A stretch of DNA of 64,000 nucleotides from Ferruginibacter sp. (lineage in GTDB: Bacteria > Bacteroidota > Bacteroidia > Chitinophagales > Chitinophagaceae), in contig JAOQAK010000056.1 in assembly GCA_025963635.1 (NCBI GenBank), positions 87,824 through 151,823 on the forward strand, written 5' to 3'. The position numbers and the translations under genes were made by a program. Below are positions 27,413 through 35,442 of the stretch, in pieces. How positions within the stretch are numbered: the stretch's first letter is position 1; each line of letters begins with the position of its first letter. The notes below the pieces were generated by a model that worked only from the letters and a program-made list of their open reading frames with translations, had not been told where the DNA came from and ran no database searches.

Positions 27413-28141
27413 CTAATGCTTCACGGCCATTTTCTGAGACAATAAAACAGGCAGGTCATCAATGCTTTCAAACAGATCTTTATAAGAATTGATAATGAAA
27501 TAGATCTCCTGGAATTTGTCTTTTATATACGGCGTATCCAGGATTAACGGGATGTCAAAGTCAACTCTCTTCGGTTGATCGGCATGGATGGAATAATATG
27601 TTTCGGCTTTGGAGGAAAGAATACCGGCACCATATATTTTCAAGGTTCCTGCTTCGATGATCAACCCAAATTCAACAGAATACCAATATATCCTGCTGAT
27701 GAGTTCAATAGAGTTTTCGTCATCGATAAATTGAAGGGCGGTTTCGGCCAATCCTTCCAAAAAATTGCAGAAATCGTGGTTGGTAAGTAGGGGGACATGG
27801 CCCAGGATATCGTGAAACATATCAGGCTCTTCCAGGTAATCGAGCGATTCGATTTTACGTAGCCAGGTACTTGCCGGGAACTTTTTCTCAGATAACAATT
27901 TAAAGAAGGAGTGATTGTCTATCAGCCCGGGAACAATTTCGATCTTCCACCCCGTGGCTTCCAAAAGAATACCATTCACCTCATCAATTACCGGGATACG
28001 CTCATTGGTAAAATTACAAAGTTGCAAACCCCTGAGATAAGCCGCAGATGCGTATTCCCGAATTTGGTCGATTTGTTGGTTATACAATAATTGCCAAACC
28101 TTTTGATCTTCACCGGTGTATTTGTCATAATGTTGTTTCAT
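27413..28141 (-). CDS. phhA: Aromatic amino acid hydroxylase, phenylalanine-4-hydroxylase type
   Basis: The frame opens further upstream with GTG, but the ATG at 28141 gives 242 residues starting MKQHYDKYTGEDQKVW, the normal form for short bacterial enzymes. The iron facial triad is present: His110 and His115 in MFHDILGHVPLL, and Glu157 in YWYSVEFGLI. It lacks an N-terminal ACT domain, as in bacterial enzymes. It uses tetrahydropterin and O2 to convert phenylalanine to tyrosine, in the cytoplasm. It stands alone; no pterin-carbinolamine dehydratase is beside it. Tryptophan hydroxylation is a less likely alternative. Confidence 0.9.
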   Translation of the reverse strand: MKQHYDKYTGEDQKVWQLLYNQQIDQIREYASAAYLRGLQLCNFTNERIPVIDEVNGILLEATGWKIEIVPGLIDNHSFFKLLSEKKFPASTWLRKIESLDYLEEPDMFHDILGHVPLLTNHDFCNFLEGLAETALQFIDDENSIELISRIYWYSVEFGLIIEAGTLKIYGAGILSSKAETYYSIHADQPKRVDFDIPLILDTPYIKDKFQEIYFIINSYKDLFESIDDLPVLLSQKMAVKH

Positions 28142-28489
28142 ATCACAAGTTGATGTTTTGAGAAGAGAACGGATTCGCACGATATACGTGTATGGGATAG
28201 AAAATTACTGATGATTTCGTAAATAGCGGGAGACATACAAGCAATCTTTAAAACTAAGTTAACGGCTTTGTTAAGATCCCGGAATTGAAACCTTTCGGGA
28301 AATTGTATATGCTTTGCAATATAAGTTCTTCAAAAAGAATACCACGCTAAATCTCACCACGGCCGGTAATTTATATGAAGTGGCTTGCAGGAAATATGGA
28401 TACGGTTGGATATAGGTACGGATTAACCTTAGATCATGTTGCAATAATTCATTTGGCTATTTTTACCTTTGCTGTTTTAGAATTCGGAT

Positions 28490-28875
28490 CATCATTGGAT
28501 GATGCTACCAGGCAAAATGGTTGTCTGTACTATGTTCCGGGAAGTCATCGGTGGGGATTACTGGACAAACCCGATCTTGCGGGAGATATGGAGGGCTTAA
28601 TGCAATATCTTACCGATGAACAAAAAAACGAGTTTAAGCCAGTGCCCATTGAGGTAAAGAAGGGTTATGCCACTTTTCATCACCCGTTAATGGTGCATGG
28701 TTCCTACGAAAATAAATCAGCCCAGCAAAGAAGGGCATTTGTTTTAAATGTATTTGCAGATGGCACACTGTCAAACTCCGATGACGTGTTGTTACAGGGA
28801 GTGCCACCAATAAACAAGAACAACAAAATGGAAGGACAATTTTTCCCTTTAATTTTTGATCCGGCTAAAACTTAA
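28490..28875 (+). pseudogene. PhyH (phytanoyl-CoA dioxygenase) family, C-terminal fragment
   Basis: From LDDATRQNGCLYYVPGSHRW to the stop is a clear PhyH C-terminal half, with second iron histidine in FHHPLMVHGSYENKS and the 2-oxoglutarate arginine in QQRRAFVLNVF. The N-terminal half with the HxD pair is missing: upstream of about 28490 the frame reads unrelated sequence, and an open frame from 28375 contributes only non-homologous residues. Without HxD the product could not bind iron, so this is a remnant. The upstream part was probably lost by deletion or recombination. Confidence 0.72.
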
Positions 28876-28890
28876 ATGGTAACAGCCCCA

Positions 28891-28926
28891 AACCTCACAG
28901 GTTTTAAAAACCTGTGAGGTTTTTTT
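28891..28926 (+). terminator. Strong intrinsic terminator
   Basis: AACCTCACAGG (28891-28901) pairs with CCTGTGAGGTT (28911-28921), A/T loop that can extend the stem, then a run of T. It sits 15 bases after the PhyH remnant stop and 40 bases before the GH127 start. Confidence 0.9.
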
Positions 28927-28965
28927 GAAATAGCCGATATCTTTCAATAGCAACCACAATCCAGC

Positions 28966-30843
28966 ATGATCAACAAATACTGTGTTTCTTTAGTCTTGTT
29001 GCAGATTTCGTTACTGACTTTCGCTTATGGGCAGGCTCCCGCTAAAGCAACTATCCACGATATGCTTCATGCGGCACAAACCGCTGGCATCAATGGCTTT
29101 GTTGGTGAAAAACTCAATGCCGCTTATAACAACCGCATTCTTGCACAGGATGTCGACAAGTTGGTAGAACCATTTAAGAACCGCACAGAAACCCGGTGCT
29201 GGCAAACAGAATTCTGGGGCAAATGGTTTACCTCCGCAGTACTTGCCTATCGATACCGCCCTGATCCAAAACTCAAAAACATTCTTGATAAAGCCGTTGC
29301 CGGATTGATCTCAACACAAACACGCGATGGATATATTGGCAATTACACCGATGCAGCGCAACTGGAGCAATGGGATATCTGGGGACGAAAATACTGTATG
29401 CTGGGCTTATTGGCATATTATGATCTAACCCATGAATCCAAAGCCCTGCAGGCCGCAAGTGGGATAGCCAATCACCTTATAAAAGAACTGGCTGATAAGA
29501 AAGTATTAATTGTAAAAAAAGGAAATCACAGGGGAATGGCTGCCAGTTCAGTTCTTGAACCTATTTGCCTTCTGTATGCCCGCACAGGTAACAAACGTTT
29601 CCTCGATTTTGCAATGGAGATCATCCGTGAATGGGAAGCACCCGACGGGCCGCAACTTATCAACAAGTCAGGAATAAATGTCTCCCAGCGTTTTCCAAAA
29701 CCTAAAAGCTGGTTTGGATGGGAGCAGGGGCAAAAAGCCTATGAAATGATGTCGTGTTATGAAGGCCTGCTTGAATTGTACCGGCTTACCGGTCAGCAGG
29801 AATATAGAGCAGCAGTTGAAAAAACCTGGGAAAACATCCATAACACTGAGATAAATATTACCGGTTCAGGATCATCGGTAGAATGCTGGTTTGGCGGTAA
29901 AGCCCTGCAAGCCTTCCCTATCGCCCATTACCAGGAAACCTGCGTAACTGCCACCTGGATTAAGTTGAGCCAACAGTTGCTAAGGCTTACCGGAGAAGTG
30001 AAATATGCCGATGCTGTCGAACAGTCCTTTTATAATGCACTGCTCGGCGCTATGAAGCCGGATGGCAGCGATTGGGCTAAATATTCTCCCCTGGCAGGGG
30101 AGCGGCTCCAGGGAAGCGAACAGTGTGGTATGGGGCTCAATTGTTGTGTAGCGAGTGGACCAAGAGCTTTGTTTACCCTGCCGCTTACGGCCGTTATGAG
30201 CGACAAAGAAGGCATCCGTATCAATTATTTTGTGGACGGATCATGGCATGTGCAAACGCCCGGCGGGCAATTGCTGGAGGTAATACAGCAAACAGATTAT
30301 CCCGTTTCGGGTAATATTCATGTTAAGCTCGTGATACCTAAAGCAGAGGACTTTACCGTTTATATCCGCGTTCCCGGATGGAGTAGCCGGTCTGAATTGT
30401 CTGTTAATGGAACGGCTGTGAATAAAATAATCGCAGGCCAATATGCAGCCATTCGCCGGAAATGGAATGCTGGCGACACTGCATCGATAGTGTTGGATAT
30501 GCGGGGACGGATATTATATTCAGACGGTCAGCCTGGTAATATCGCTATCGTCCGTGGCCCGGTGGTATTATCGCGTGATGCGAGGCTTGGAGGACTTAAT
30601 GTAGATGCCATCATAACTCCCTTATCTGACAAAGATGGTTTTATTCAACTGGAACCCGTATTTACCAACCGGCGGGGTATTTGGATGGCCTTCAAAGCTT
30701 CTTTTAAAATAGAATCGCACAAAGAAGGCGCTAACGAGCCGGTTCCGGTATTGTTATGTGACTATGCTTCTGCCGGGAATACGAATGATCAAAATTCCTG
30801 GTTCCGTGTGTGGCTGCCCCAACCCCTGGACCCGGCAAAATGA
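28966..30843 (+). CDS. GH127 beta-L-arabinofuranosidase-like enzyme, secreted
   Basis: 625 residues, signal peptide ending TFAYGQA. The (alpha/alpha)6 barrel of the DUF1680/GH127 family is visible, with ETCVTATWIKLSQQLLRLTG and SFYNALLG. The paired cysteines Cys393-Cys394 in GLNCCVASG match the catalytic, zinc-bound cysteine region of HypBA1; the Glu of ETC is also expected. A C-terminal beta-sandwich follows. Characterised members remove beta-1,2-linked L-arabinose, as on hydroxyproline-rich glycoproteins or rhamnogalacturonan II. It lies 16 kb from the alpha-arabinan locus and has no SusCD partner directly beside it. Confidence 0.88.
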   Translation: MINKYCVSLVLLQISLLTFAYGQAPAKATIHDMLHAAQTAGINGFVGEKLNAAYNNRILAQDVDKLVEPFKNRTETRCWQTEFWGKWFTSAVLAYRYRPDPKLKNILDKAVAGLISTQTRDGYIGNYTDAAQLEQWDIWGRKYCMLGLLAYYDLTHESKALQAASGIANHLIKELADKKVLIVKKGNHRGMAASSVLEPICLLYARTGNKRFLDFAMEIIREWEAPDGPQLINKSGINVSQRFPKPKSWFGWEQGQKAYEMMSCYEGLLELYRLTGQQEYRAAVEKTWENIHNTEINITGSGSSVECWFGGKALQAFPIAHYQETCVTATWIKLSQQLLRLTGEVKYADAVEQSFYNALLGAMKPDGSDWAKYSPLAGERLQGSEQCGMGLNCCVASGPRALFTLPLTAVMSDKEGIRINYFVDGSWHVQTPGGQLLEVIQQTDYPVSGNIHVKLVIPKAEDFTVYIRVPGWSSRSELSVNGTAVNKIIAGQYAAIRRKWNAGDTASIVLDMRGRILYSDGQPGNIAIVRGPVVLSRDARLGGLNVDAIITPLSDKDGFIQLEPVFTNRRGIWMAFKASFKIESHKEGANEPVPVLLCDYASAGNTNDQNSWFRVWLPQPLDPAK

Positions 30844-31177
30844 TATTTAATTTTTGTACTAAGTTTTCATAATTCCTGCAATCAAATTATTTATTTTTTC
30901 AATTATGTATTCGTTCCAGGCCACAGCCGAAATGAATTTCGTTAATTTGCAATCGCAGAACGATATAACAACCATAAGAAACTAACCCGCATACTTATAA
31001 ATCCACCAATCATTATTTATTTTAAAGTTCCTGTTTACACGACAACAGCAGGTAATGAAAATGATTTTTTTTAGTATTAGCAAAGTTTTTGTGGGAAGTA
31101 AAACGTTAGCGGCCGCCAAATTGAATAAACACTATTGAAAAACATTGGTAACATGTCACAATTTAAAATTTAAGTTT
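30844..31177. other. 334-base A+T-rich gap, nothing recognised
   Basis: No gene, clear hairpin or dispersed element found. Presumably contains the promoter of the membrane protein gene at 31178. Confidence 0.4.
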
Positions 31178-31678
31178 ATGTCACCGGAGAAAAAACCTTC
31201 ACGGGCAGAAATGTTTTTGAAATATGATTATCCTGAAACAAAAGATATGTGTAAACAATTTTTAACATTAACTACTACTGTTTTGGTTATTTCATTGACA
31301 TTTTCTGATAAAATTGTTGGTTTTAGCGCGGCATCTTCAACTGCAAAATGGTTAACGATTTCATCCTGGACTTCCCTTTTACTGGCAATAATTTTTTGTG
31401 GATTAGGCCTTCTTTTTGTCACAAAGGCCGCCGGTGAAGCAACATATGACGATACAAAAAACGACAAAAGAGTAAGTGATGCATATAAAATGATTGTAAC
31501 AGCAGGTGGTTTTTTTATTCTTGGACTTATACTTCTTATTGGCACTGCTATATTTTCGACATATAGCAGCACAATTTCTAAAGAACACAAGGCTGCCGCG
31601 AGGATTGAATTGCCAAAATTGGGACAAGGTCACGAAACAATAAACATCAGCTCGCTCATACACATTTGTCTTAGTTGA
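31178..31678 (+). CDS. Small unknown membrane protein
   Basis: The ATG at 31178 (MSPEKKPSRAEMFLKYDYP) is preferred over 31145 because it starts a normal hydrophilic N terminus; about 166 residues. Three hydrophobic segments: FLTLTTTVLVISLTF, WTSLLLAIIFCGLGLLFV and GFFILGLILLIGTAIF, separated by short charged loops. The C-terminal tail has no motif. No family recognised. It stands alone between GH127 and the ThuA fusion, with a 165-base gap downstream. Confidence 0.6.
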   Translation: MSPEKKPSRAEMFLKYDYPETKDMCKQFLTLTTTVLVISLTFSDKIVGFSAASSTAKWLTISSWTSLLLAIIFCGLGLLFVTKAAGEATYDDTKNDKRVSDAYKMIVTAGGFFILGLILLIGTAIFSTYSSTISKEHKAAARIELPKLGQGHETINISSLIHICLS

Positions 31679-31843
31679 AGTTTTCCATGAACGTTATTTT
31701 TAATTTGAACATAGCTTTTCAATTTGGGTTTGGTCCGGGTATATCCGGCAACAAATTTCCTAACTACGGCAATGCAAAACGGATTGTGAAATATTGAAAA
31801 GCATTTAACACCAACATGTATTCACCATTCAAAAATCAACCAT

Positions 31844-34800
31844 ATGAATTTTTTCCGGGTAAATCTTAAATATCTTATTGTATTATCCATTGTTTTCCTT
31901 GCCTTTTCCTGCTCTCATAAACGTTCCGGCAATCCACGGATCCTGGTTTTTAGCAAAACTGCTGGCTACCATCACGAATCCATAGCCGATGGAAATACAG
32001 CCATCCAAAAACTTGGTAGCCAACACGAATTTGGTGTAGATACAACCACAGATGCATCCATGTTTAATGAAGATACCCTGAAGAAATATGCGGCAGTTGT
32101 TTTTTTAAGTCCAACGGGTGATGTGCTTGACTACCGGCAGGAAGCCGCTTTTGAAAGGTATATCCAGGCCGGAGGCGGTTACGTGGGCGTACATGCCGCT
32201 ACAGATTGCGAGTACGACTGGGGTTGGTACGGCCGGCTTGCAGGTGCCTATTTTCTCGATCATCCCGGTATCAACGATACCTTTCCAAATATACAGGAAG
32301 GAGTTTTAAATGTTGTGGATACCAACAATGCAGCTACAACACATCTTCCGTTGCAATGGAAACGCACGGATGAATACTACAGTTTCAAAAAGATCGCGAA
32401 GGACCTGCATGTTTTAATGACGATTGATGAACGGACTTACCACGGCGGTAAGAATGGCAACAATCACCCGATAGCATGGTACCACGAGTATGATGGAGGA
32501 AGGGCATTTTACACAGAATTGGGCCATACCGCAGCGTCATTTTCCGAGGGGCCCTATCTCACACATCTTTTGGGTGGCATTCAATACGCGATAGGAGAGA
32601 ATAAAGAGCTGGATTACGGAAAAGCAAAAGCGCAGATTCCGCCGGAGGATAACCGATTTTCAAAAACGCAGTTAGCACAGGGTGATTTTTATGAACCTAC
32701 TGAAATGACCGTTCTGCCCAACCTCGATATAATGGTTATCCAAAGGCGCGGGGAGATTTTACTATATAAACAGGATACAAAAAAAGTAAAGCAGGTGGGC
32801 TTTTTTGATGTTTATTATAAGACTTCCACACCCGGGGTAAATGCAGAAGAAGGTATGCTCGGGCTGGCAAAAGATCCCGACTTTGCAAAGAACAATTGGG
32901 TATACATTTATTATAGTCCGGCAGATACCGCAGTGAACCGCTTATCGAGATTTACTTTTAAAAATGATACGCTCGACAAGGCTACTGAAAAAGTGATTTT
33001 GGAAGTAAAGTCGCAGCGTGAAATCTGTTGCCACACCGGCGGATCTATTGCATTTGGGCCAGATAAATTATTGTATTTTTCTGCGGGCGATAATTCCACG
33101 CCATTCGATGAAAAAGGCTCCAAATATGTGAACAGCGGTTATGCGCCTTTGAATGATCTGCCCGGCCATCTACAATATGATGCAAGAAGATCGGCGGGTA
33201 ATACAAATGACCTGCGTGGTAAAATCATGCGCATCAGGGTGAAAGAAGATGGCACTTATGAAATACCCGGAGGCAACCTGTTTCCAAAAGGCATGGATAA
33301 AACCAGGCCCGAAATTTACGTGATGGGTAATCGAAATCCCTACAGGATATCAGTTGATCAAAAAAACAGCAATTTGTATTGGGGTGAAGTAGGTCCGGAT
33401 GCAAACAATGATAGTTTTGCTACCCGTGGGCCCCGTGGCTACGACGAAATCAACCAGGCAAGAAAAGCGGGTTATTATGGATGGCCATTATTTGTGGGAA
33501 ACAACTATGCGTATCATGAGTATGATTATGCAACAGGAACCAGTGGGCCTGCATTTGATCCAAACAAACCCATCAATGACTCCCGCAACAATACGGGTTT
33601 ACGGGAGTTGCCTCCTGCCCAGCCTGCATTTATCTGGTACCCCTATGGTCCTTCTCCTGATTTTCCGCAGGTTGGTACCGGTGGTAGAAATGCCATGGCG
33701 GGACCTGTTTATTACACAGACATGTTTCCGAAAGAAACCCGTTTGCCAGACTACTACAATGGTAAACTGATCATTTATGAATGGATCCGGGGCTGGGTAA
33801 AGGCAGTTTCGCTGCAGCCCAATGGTGATTTTGATAAAATGGAACCTTTCTTTCCTTCTTTGAAAGTGAATTCATTGATTGATATGGAAGTTGGGCCGGA
33901 TGGAAGATTGTACCTGCTGGAGTATGGCAGTGGCTGGTTTACAAAAAATCCGGATGCAGGATTGGCACGCATTGATTATAACAGCGGCAACCGCCCGCCT
34001 GAAATAAAAGCAATTACGGTTGATAAAACATCCGGCGTTTTGCCATTCACAGTGAAAGCAACGGTAAAAGCCAGCGATCCTGAAAAAGACAAGTTCACGT
34101 ACCTGTGGAATTTTGGAGATGGAGTCACTAAAGAAACCAGCGAACCGGAACTGGAACATACCTATACCACACCGGGTGATTATAAAATTTCTGTGGAAGC
34201 GAAAGACAGTCATGGTGCAACTTCAAAAAGCAGTACAAAAACGGTGTATGCAGGCAATGAAACACCGGTAGTGTCGGTAAGTTTGTCAGGAGGAAATAAA
34301 TCTTTTTATCTGCCAGGCGTGCCGGTTAAATACGCGGTAACTGTTACCGACCCGAGTGATACGGCTAAGATCGATCCTGCCAATCTTTTTGTATCGGCTG
34401 ATTATGTTGAAGGCAGCGATAGGGCGGGTGCTGCCTTGGGCCATCAGCAGGGGCAGGCAAATATCGAGGGCAAAAATTTGATCCTCACCCTTGATTGCAA
34501 AGGCTGTCATAAAGAGGCCGAAAAATCTGTTGGTCCTGCTTATACGGAGGTTTCGAAAAAATATATGAAAGACAGGGGTGCAATGAATTACCTGGGTCAA
34601 AAGATAATAAAAGGTGGCTCCGGCGTTTGGGGCGAAGTGGCGATGCCTTCACATCCAACACTTTCAAATGAGGATGTGCGCCAAATGGTAACCTGGATAT
34701 TGTCGCTGGCAAGTCCGGCAACGCTTAAAAAGTCGTTGCCACCAACAGGTGAAATTGTTCCGCTGGCTGATCAAAAGCCCAACAGCGTACTCGTTCTGTC

Positions 34801-35260
34801 GGCAAGCTATACTGATAAGGGCGGAAATAATATCAAATCATTAACTGGCAGCAATGCGGTTTCATTGCGCAGTAATACGATTCTTTTTACCGGGAAAGAA
34901 AAATTAAGAGGTTTTGCCGCTTCTTCAGCCGGGGGAAGCAGGGCATTGCTTTTTCCAGCCAATGAAGGATGGTTTGCGGTGGATAGTATCGACCTTACTT
35001 CTGTTAGTTCCGCTAACATCAATACAGAATGGAAAGGTGCTGTTGCAACCAGCGCAATAATTGAAATAAGATTAGATGCGCCCGATGGCAAATTATTGGG
35101 AAAAGCACCGATGATGGTTGCCAAAGGTGAGCAAAAAGCGGTTACAAGAATTCCGCTTGAAATAACCGCTGATGGCAGGCCACATTCACTCTATTTCAAT
35201 TACAAATCGGCGAATAAAACAGATGGAAGTATAAGATCGGTGCAGTTCAATGCGAAATGA
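31844..35260 (+). CDS. Large lipoprotein: ThuA / sorbosone dehydrogenase-like / PKD / cytochrome c / C-terminal carbohydrate-binding-like domain
   Basis: 1138 residues, lipobox FSC (Cys23). Order: ThuA-like domain (about 30-260, LVFSKTAGYHHESI, GVHAATDCEYDW); beta-propeller of the glucose/sorbosone dehydrogenase type (about 275-700, with AEEGMLGLAKDPDF and GNRNPYRISVD); PKD (about 715-805, YLWNFGDGVTKETSEPE); single haem c domain with Cys885-Lys-Gly-Cys888-His889; and a final CBM6-like beta domain (about 1000-1138). Propeller plus haem suggests periplasmic sugar or sugar-alcohol oxidation passing electrons to cytochrome c; the ThuA part may act on keto-sugars. This arrangement is known in Bacteroidota and Planctomycetes, but the substrate is not established. 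Confidence 0.9.
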   Translation: MNFFRVNLKYLIVLSIVFLAFSCSHKRSGNPRILVFSKTAGYHHESIADGNTAIQKLGSQHEFGVDTTTDASMFNEDTLKKYAAVVFLSPTGDVLDYRQEAAFERYIQAGGGYVGVHAATDCEYDWGWYGRLAGAYFLDHPGINDTFPNIQEGVLNVVDTNNAATTHLPLQWKRTDEYYSFKKIAKDLHVLMTIDERTYHGGKNGNNHPIAWYHEYDGGRAFYTELGHTAASFSEGPYLTHLLGGIQYAIGENKELDYGKAKAQIPPEDNRFSKTQLAQGDFYEPTEMTVLPNLDIMVIQRRGEILLYKQDTKKVKQVGFFDVYYKTSTPGVNAEEGMLGLAKDPDFAKNNWVYIYYSPADTAVNRLSRFTFKNDTLDKATEKVILEVKSQREICCHTGGSIAFGPDKLLYFSAGDNSTPFDEKGSKYVNSGYAPLNDLPGHLQYDARRSAGNTNDLRGKIMRIRVKEDGTYEIPGGNLFPKGMDKTRPEIYVMGNRNPYRISVDQKNSNLYWGEVGPDANNDSFATRGPRGYDEINQARKAGYYGWPLFVGNNYAYHEYDYATGTSGPAFDPNKPINDSRNNTGLRELPPAQPAFIWYPYGPSPDFPQVGTGGRNAMAGPVYYTDMFPKETRLPDYYNGKLIIYEWIRGWVKAVSLQPNGDFDKMEPFFPSLKVNSLIDMEVGPDGRLYLLEYGSGWFTKNPDAGLARIDYNSGNRPPEIKAITVDKTSGVLPFTVKATVKASDPEKDKFTYLWNFGDGVTKETSEPELEHTYTTPGDYKISVEAKDSHGATSKSSTKTVYAGNETPVVSVSLSGGNKSFYLPGVPVKYAVTVTDPSDTAKIDPANLFVSADYVEGSDRAGAALGHQQGQANIEGKNLILTLDCKGCHKEAEKSVGPAYTEVSKKYMKDRGAMNYLGQKIIKGGSGVWGEVAMPSHPTLSNEDVRQMVTWILSLASPATLKKSLPPTGEIVPLADQKPNSVLVLSASYTDKGGNNIKSLTGSNAVSLRSNTILFTGKEKLRGFAASSAGGSRALLFPANEGWFAVDSIDLTSVSSANINTEWKGAVATSAIIEIRLDAPDGKLLGKAPMMVAKGEQKAVTRIPLEITADGRPHSLYFNYKSANKTDGSIRSVQFNAK

Positions 35261-35341
35261 TTTTAATGGTTTTGCTGAGGATTGATATTTGATGGATGAT
35301 TATCGTTTGGACGGATGCAGTTGCTCACCGCTGCTGCAACT

Positions 35342-35368
35342 GTACAAGGGAGTGACACAACGATGTTG
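35342..35368 (+). repeat. Dispersed GTACAAG element upstream of the TonB receptor
   Basis: Core identical to the copy at 22429-22455 over all 27 bases. It is followed by GACCAAAGAACCAATGCCGGTAA..., loosely like the other copies (GGTNAA then an A-rich run). It ends 74 bases before the receptor start, same orientation. Confidence 0.85.
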
Positions 35369-35442
35369 ACCAAAGAACCAATGCCGGTAAAAAAATAATT
35401 CTTTAAAATCCGAATTCCCTTTATTAAAAAAATGAAAACAGT

